7,527 nt of DNA, from contig JAGRLX010000003.1 of assembly GCA_020441605.1 (NCBI GenBank), positions 1 to 7,527 of the forward strand. Direction: 5' to 3'. The position numbers and the translations under genes are program-made. The notes under the pieces are model-generated. The model worked only from the letters and a program-made list of their open reading frames with translations. It did not search any database and was not told the origin of the DNA. Positions within the stretch are counted from its first letter, which is position 1. Each line of letters starts with the position of its first letter. The stretch comes from Alphaproteobacteria bacterium. Lineage in GTDB: Bacteria; Pseudomonadota; Alphaproteobacteria; Rhizobiales; Aestuariivirgaceae. Below, piece by piece: positions 5,098 to 7,527 of this stretch.

Positions 5098-5681
5098 TTG
5101 AGCCCCCGGCTGCCCGGTTTGATGGCCGGTATTGCCGCCAGCTCGGGTGGCAGGTTGCCGCCGGCATAGGTCGGAATCTCCAGGCTGGTGAGGGCGGCCA
5201 GCGGCACCCCGAGATCAGCCTTGCCCCCCGAACGGTCAACCAGGCAAGCCGCGGCCAGCGTCACCCCGCCCTCGGCGGCGATCCCGGCAATGCATTCCCG
5301 TGACGAAAGCCCGGTGGTGACGATATCCTCGACCATGAGCACCCGGCTTCCAGGCGCAATAGAAAACCCGCGGCGCAGTTCGAGCTTGCCGTCCACCCGC
5401 TCGAAGAACAGGGCGGGTACGCCCAATTGGCGCCCCATCTCAAATCCTACGATCACCCCGCCCATGGCAGGCGAGGCCACCAGGTCGATCTGGCCTGGCA
5501 CAAGGTCGCGGACCTTGGCGGCGAGAGCCGCGCACAGGCGCTCAGCCCGTTTCGGGTCCATCAGCACCCGGGCGCATTGCAGATATCGACTCGAATGCAG
5601 GCCGGACGACAGGATGAAATGCCCCTCCAGCAAGGCGCCGGCATCGCGGAATTCGGCAAGGACCTGTTCGTGTGTCAGCAT
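5094..5681 (-). CDS. pyrE: Orotate phosphoribosyltransferase
   Basis: PyrE makes orotidine 5'-phosphate from orotate and PRPP, the fifth step of pyrimidine synthesis. The 195-residue product has the type I phosphoribosyltransferase fold. The N-terminal substrate hood contains [19 protein letters not shown] at 21-39, followed by [19 protein letters not shown] at 69-87, [15 protein letters not shown] at 92-106, and the PRPP-binding loop [14 protein letters not shown] at 114-127. The [13 protein letters not shown] form and the length fit the subfamily of alphaproteobacteria and several other phyla rather than the E. coli type. The ATG at 5681 is 3 bases past the rel stop, and GGGG in the rel end lies about 8 bases upstream. 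It overlaps acpS by four bases. Other PRTases such as Apt are unlikely given the SSGxHSxxY signature. Confidence 0.95.
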   Translation of the reverse strand: MLTHEQVLAEFRDAGALLEGHFILSSGLHSSRYLQCARVLMDPKRAERLCAALAAKVRDLVPGQIDLVASPAMGGVIVGFEMGRQLGVPALFFERVDGKLELRRGFSIAPGSRVLMVEDIVTTGLSSRECIAGIAAEGGVTLAAACLVDRSGGKADLGVPLAALTSLEIPTYAGGNLPPELAAIPAIKPGSRGLK

Positions 5682-5684
5682 GGC

Positions 5685-7527
5685 TTACCCCGTGGCGCGC
5701 GCAACCGAACTGACGGCGTTGCGGCCGCGCAGCCCGGTCATGATGTCGTTAAGATGCTTGAGGTCATGGACCTCAACCGTGATGTCGAGGTCGAAGAAAT
5801 CGCGGGCGCCCTCGCGCGCCACCATCTGTAGGGCATCGATATTGCCCCCGCCTTCACTGATCACCTGGGCCACCGCCGCCAGTGCTCCCACTTCGTTGAG
5901 GATTGTCACCGCCAGGCGCGCGGGATAGCGCTTCTCCGCCGCCGCCGCGTCCCAGGCGAGATCGACCCAGCGTTCCGGCTGATTATCGAACTGCTCGAGC
6001 GCCCTGGCAAAGATCGGATAGATGGTGATGCCCTCACCGGGCATGATGATGCCGACAATCCGTTCGCCCGGCACGGCACCGGTTTGAGGCGCGATCTTCA
6101 GAACAGTGGTTCGGCTCACGCCCCTGACCGGAATGGACAGCTCCTCGGCCGCATCGCCCTTCTTCAGCGCAACCTTGCGACGTAGCGCCTTAAGCTGATT
6201 GTCATCAAGGCTGATGCCCATGGCGCGCAATACATCGACACCAGCCAGTTCGCCACGCCCGACGGCGGCGAGCGCGTCATCGAGATTCTTGTGGCCCAGC
6301 CTCGGCATGGCCGCGGCGACCTCCTTTTCAACGAAACTGCGGTCAACCTTGGTGAGCAGCTTTTCCAGGATTTCCCGGCCAAGGCCGGCAAATTGCTTCC
6401 GGGCCGCTGCCCTCGTCGCCCGGCGGATGGCGGCCCGCGCCTTGCCGGTGACGGCCAAGCCCTCCCAGGCCGCCGGCGGAACCTGGGCCTCGGAGCGGAT
6501 GATGTCGACCTCGTCGCCATTCTTCAGTTCGGTAACCAGCGGCGCATGGCTGCCGTTGATCTTGGCGCCGACGCAACTGTCGCCCACCGAGGTGTGCACC
6601 GCGTAAGCGAAATCGATCGGGGTGGCCCCCCGCGGCAGCGCGATCAGCTGCCCCTTGGGCGTGAAGCAGAAGACCTGGTCATGGAACAGCTCTAGCTTGG
6701 TGTGTTCGAGGAACTCCTTCGGGCTTTCGCCCTCTTGCAGCATCTCGACCAGATGCCGCAGCCAGCGATAGGCGTTCGATTCGGCCGCCGGCGGCCGGAA
6801 GCCATCGAGCGCCTCCTTTGCATCCGGTGCATCCTTGTAGATCGCATGAGCCGCAACGCCGCGTTCGGCGATCTCATGCATCAGGCGGGTACGGATTTGC
6901 ATTTCCACCCGCATGTGATGCGGGCCGATGACGGTCGTATGAAGTGACCGGTAATCATTTTGCTTCGGCGTCGAGATGTAATCCTTGAACCTTCCGGGCA
7001 CCGCCCGCCAGGTCCGATGGACGATGCCGAGGGCCCGGTAACATTGGTCGACAGTGCTGACCAGCACGCGGAAGCCGAAGATATCGGAGAGCTGCCCGAG
7101 CGAAAGGAGCTTCCGTTCCATCTTGCGCCAGATCGAATAGGGTCGCTTTTCGCGGCCATAGACCTCTGCCTTTATGCCGTTCTCGCCAAGTTTCGCCACC
7201 AGTTCACGCTCGATTTCACGGAGCATGTCGCCACTCTCGGCGTGCAGCTTGGCCAGCCGTTCGATGATCGTCCGGTTGGCGTCCGGGTTCAGGACCTGGA
7301 AGGAGAGATCCTCCAATTCATCGCGCACCGCCTGCATGCCCATGCGTCCGGCAAGCGGTGCATAGATGTCCATGGTCTCCTGGGCGATGCGGATGCGCTT
7401 TTCTGGCTTGACGTGTTCCAGGGTGCGCATGTTGTGCAGCCGGTCGGACAGCTTGATGACGAGCACCCGCGGGTCGCGCGCCATCGCGACGACCATCTTG
7501 CGGATCGTCTCCGCCTCGGCCGCCGCC
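5685..7527 (-). CDS. rel: Bifunctional (p)ppGpp synthetase/hydrolase, N-terminus off the right edge
   Basis: This RelA/SpoT homologue makes and breaks the alarmone (p)ppGpp in the stringent response. 613 residues are visible; roughly the first 110-130, with the HD motif of the hydrolase, are outside the window. The frame is open to the edge, so the Met at 7496 is internal. Visible in order (window numbering): the end of the hydrolase domain with KLSDRLHNMRTL at about 25-36; synthetase motifs GREKRPYSIWRK (124-135), DIFGFRV (148), RFKDYISTPKQNDYRSLHTT (from 179) and EMQIRT (from 208); a TGS domain with PIDFAYAVHTSVGDSCVGAK; a helical and zinc-finger/RIS region; and a C-terminal ACT domain (about 535-613). 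RFKD is the RxKD motif of bifunctional enzymes; monofunctional RelA has ExDD. The zinc-finger/RIS module has lost its conserved Cys and His positions (6006-6086). The gene heads the operon and pyrE follows after 3 bases. Confidence 0.95.
   Translation of the reverse strand, partial: AAAEAETIRKMVVAMARDPRVLVIKLSDRLHNMRTLEHVKPEKRIRIAQETMDIYAPLAGRMGMQAVRDELEDLSFQVLNPDANRTIIERLAKLHAESGDMLREIERELVAKLGENGIKAEVYGREKRPYSIWRKMERKLLSLGQLSDIFGFRVLVSTVDQCYRALGIVHRTWRAVPGRFKDYISTPKQNDYRSLHTTVIGPHHMRVEMQIRTRLMHEIAERGVAAHAIYKDAPDAKEALDGFRPPAAESNAYRWLRHLVEMLQEGESPKEFLEHTKLELFHDQVFCFTPKGQLIALPRGATPIDFAYAVHTSVGDSCVGAKINGSHAPLVTELKNGDEVDIIRSEAQVPPAAWEGLAVTGKARAAIRRATRAAARKQFAGLGREILEKLLTKVDRSFVEKEVAAAMPRLGHKNLDDALAAVGRGELAGVDVLRAMGISLDDNQLKALRRKVALKKGDAAEELSIPVRGVSRTTVLKIAPQTGAVPGERIVGIIMPGEGITIYPIFARALEQFDNQPERWVDLAWDAAAAEKRYPARLAVTILNEVGALAAVAQVISEGGGNIDALQMVAREGARDFFDLDITVEVHDLKHLNDIMTGLRGRNAVSSVARATG

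Noticed and set aside
5188..5928. Plus-strand open frame of 246 codons over pyrE and rel
   Set aside because: It runs across two well-supported minus-strand genes and their junction, with Arg/Ser/Pro-rich low-complexity translation. It is a shadow frame.

Overview
This is a housekeeping window from an alphaproteobacterium. The GC-rich coding, the short N-terminal form of ProS, the ~90-residue DUF1467 protein next to a methylmalonyl-CoA epimerase, and the order rel-pyrE-acpS-lepB-rnc-era-recO all point to that class. A Rhodospirillales-like lineage is my guess, not something the sequence proves. Every convincing gene lies on the minus strand, so transcription runs from the right end of the window to the left.

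From right to left, one tightly packed operon-like run starts with a bifunctional RelA/SpoT-type (p)ppGpp enzyme whose N-terminus is cut by the window edge. It continues with pyrE (3-nt gap), acpS (GTGA overlap), lepB (119-nt gap), rnc (7-nt gap), era (ATGA overlap), recO (7-nt gap), the epimerase mce (48-nt gap, strong ribosome-binding site) and the DUF1467 gene (ATGA overlap). A very good intrinsic terminator at 653-682 closes it. The run joins the stringent response, pyrimidine synthesis, acyl-carrier-protein activation, protein export, RNA processing and ribosome assembly, recombination repair, and propionyl-CoA/methylmalonyl-CoA metabolism.

Below the terminator lies a 428-base stretch (276-703) before proS, which itself runs off the left edge. 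It is not empty. It holds a weak promoter candidate, a symmetric TGTCAC-N7-GTGACA element, an inverted repeat that overlaps a Shine-Dalgarno sequence, a 32-codon ORF with strongly coding-like third positions, and a terminator-like hairpin between that ORF and proS. Together these look like a regulated leader for proS, though the peptide has only one proline.

The other notable point is the Rel protein. Its synthetase motifs and the visible hydrolase motif look intact, but all four conserved Cys/His zinc-ligand positions of its C-terminal zinc-finger/RIS module are replaced. I see no mobile element, CRISPR array, phage gene or RNA gene, and no evidence of an undescribed multi-gene system.
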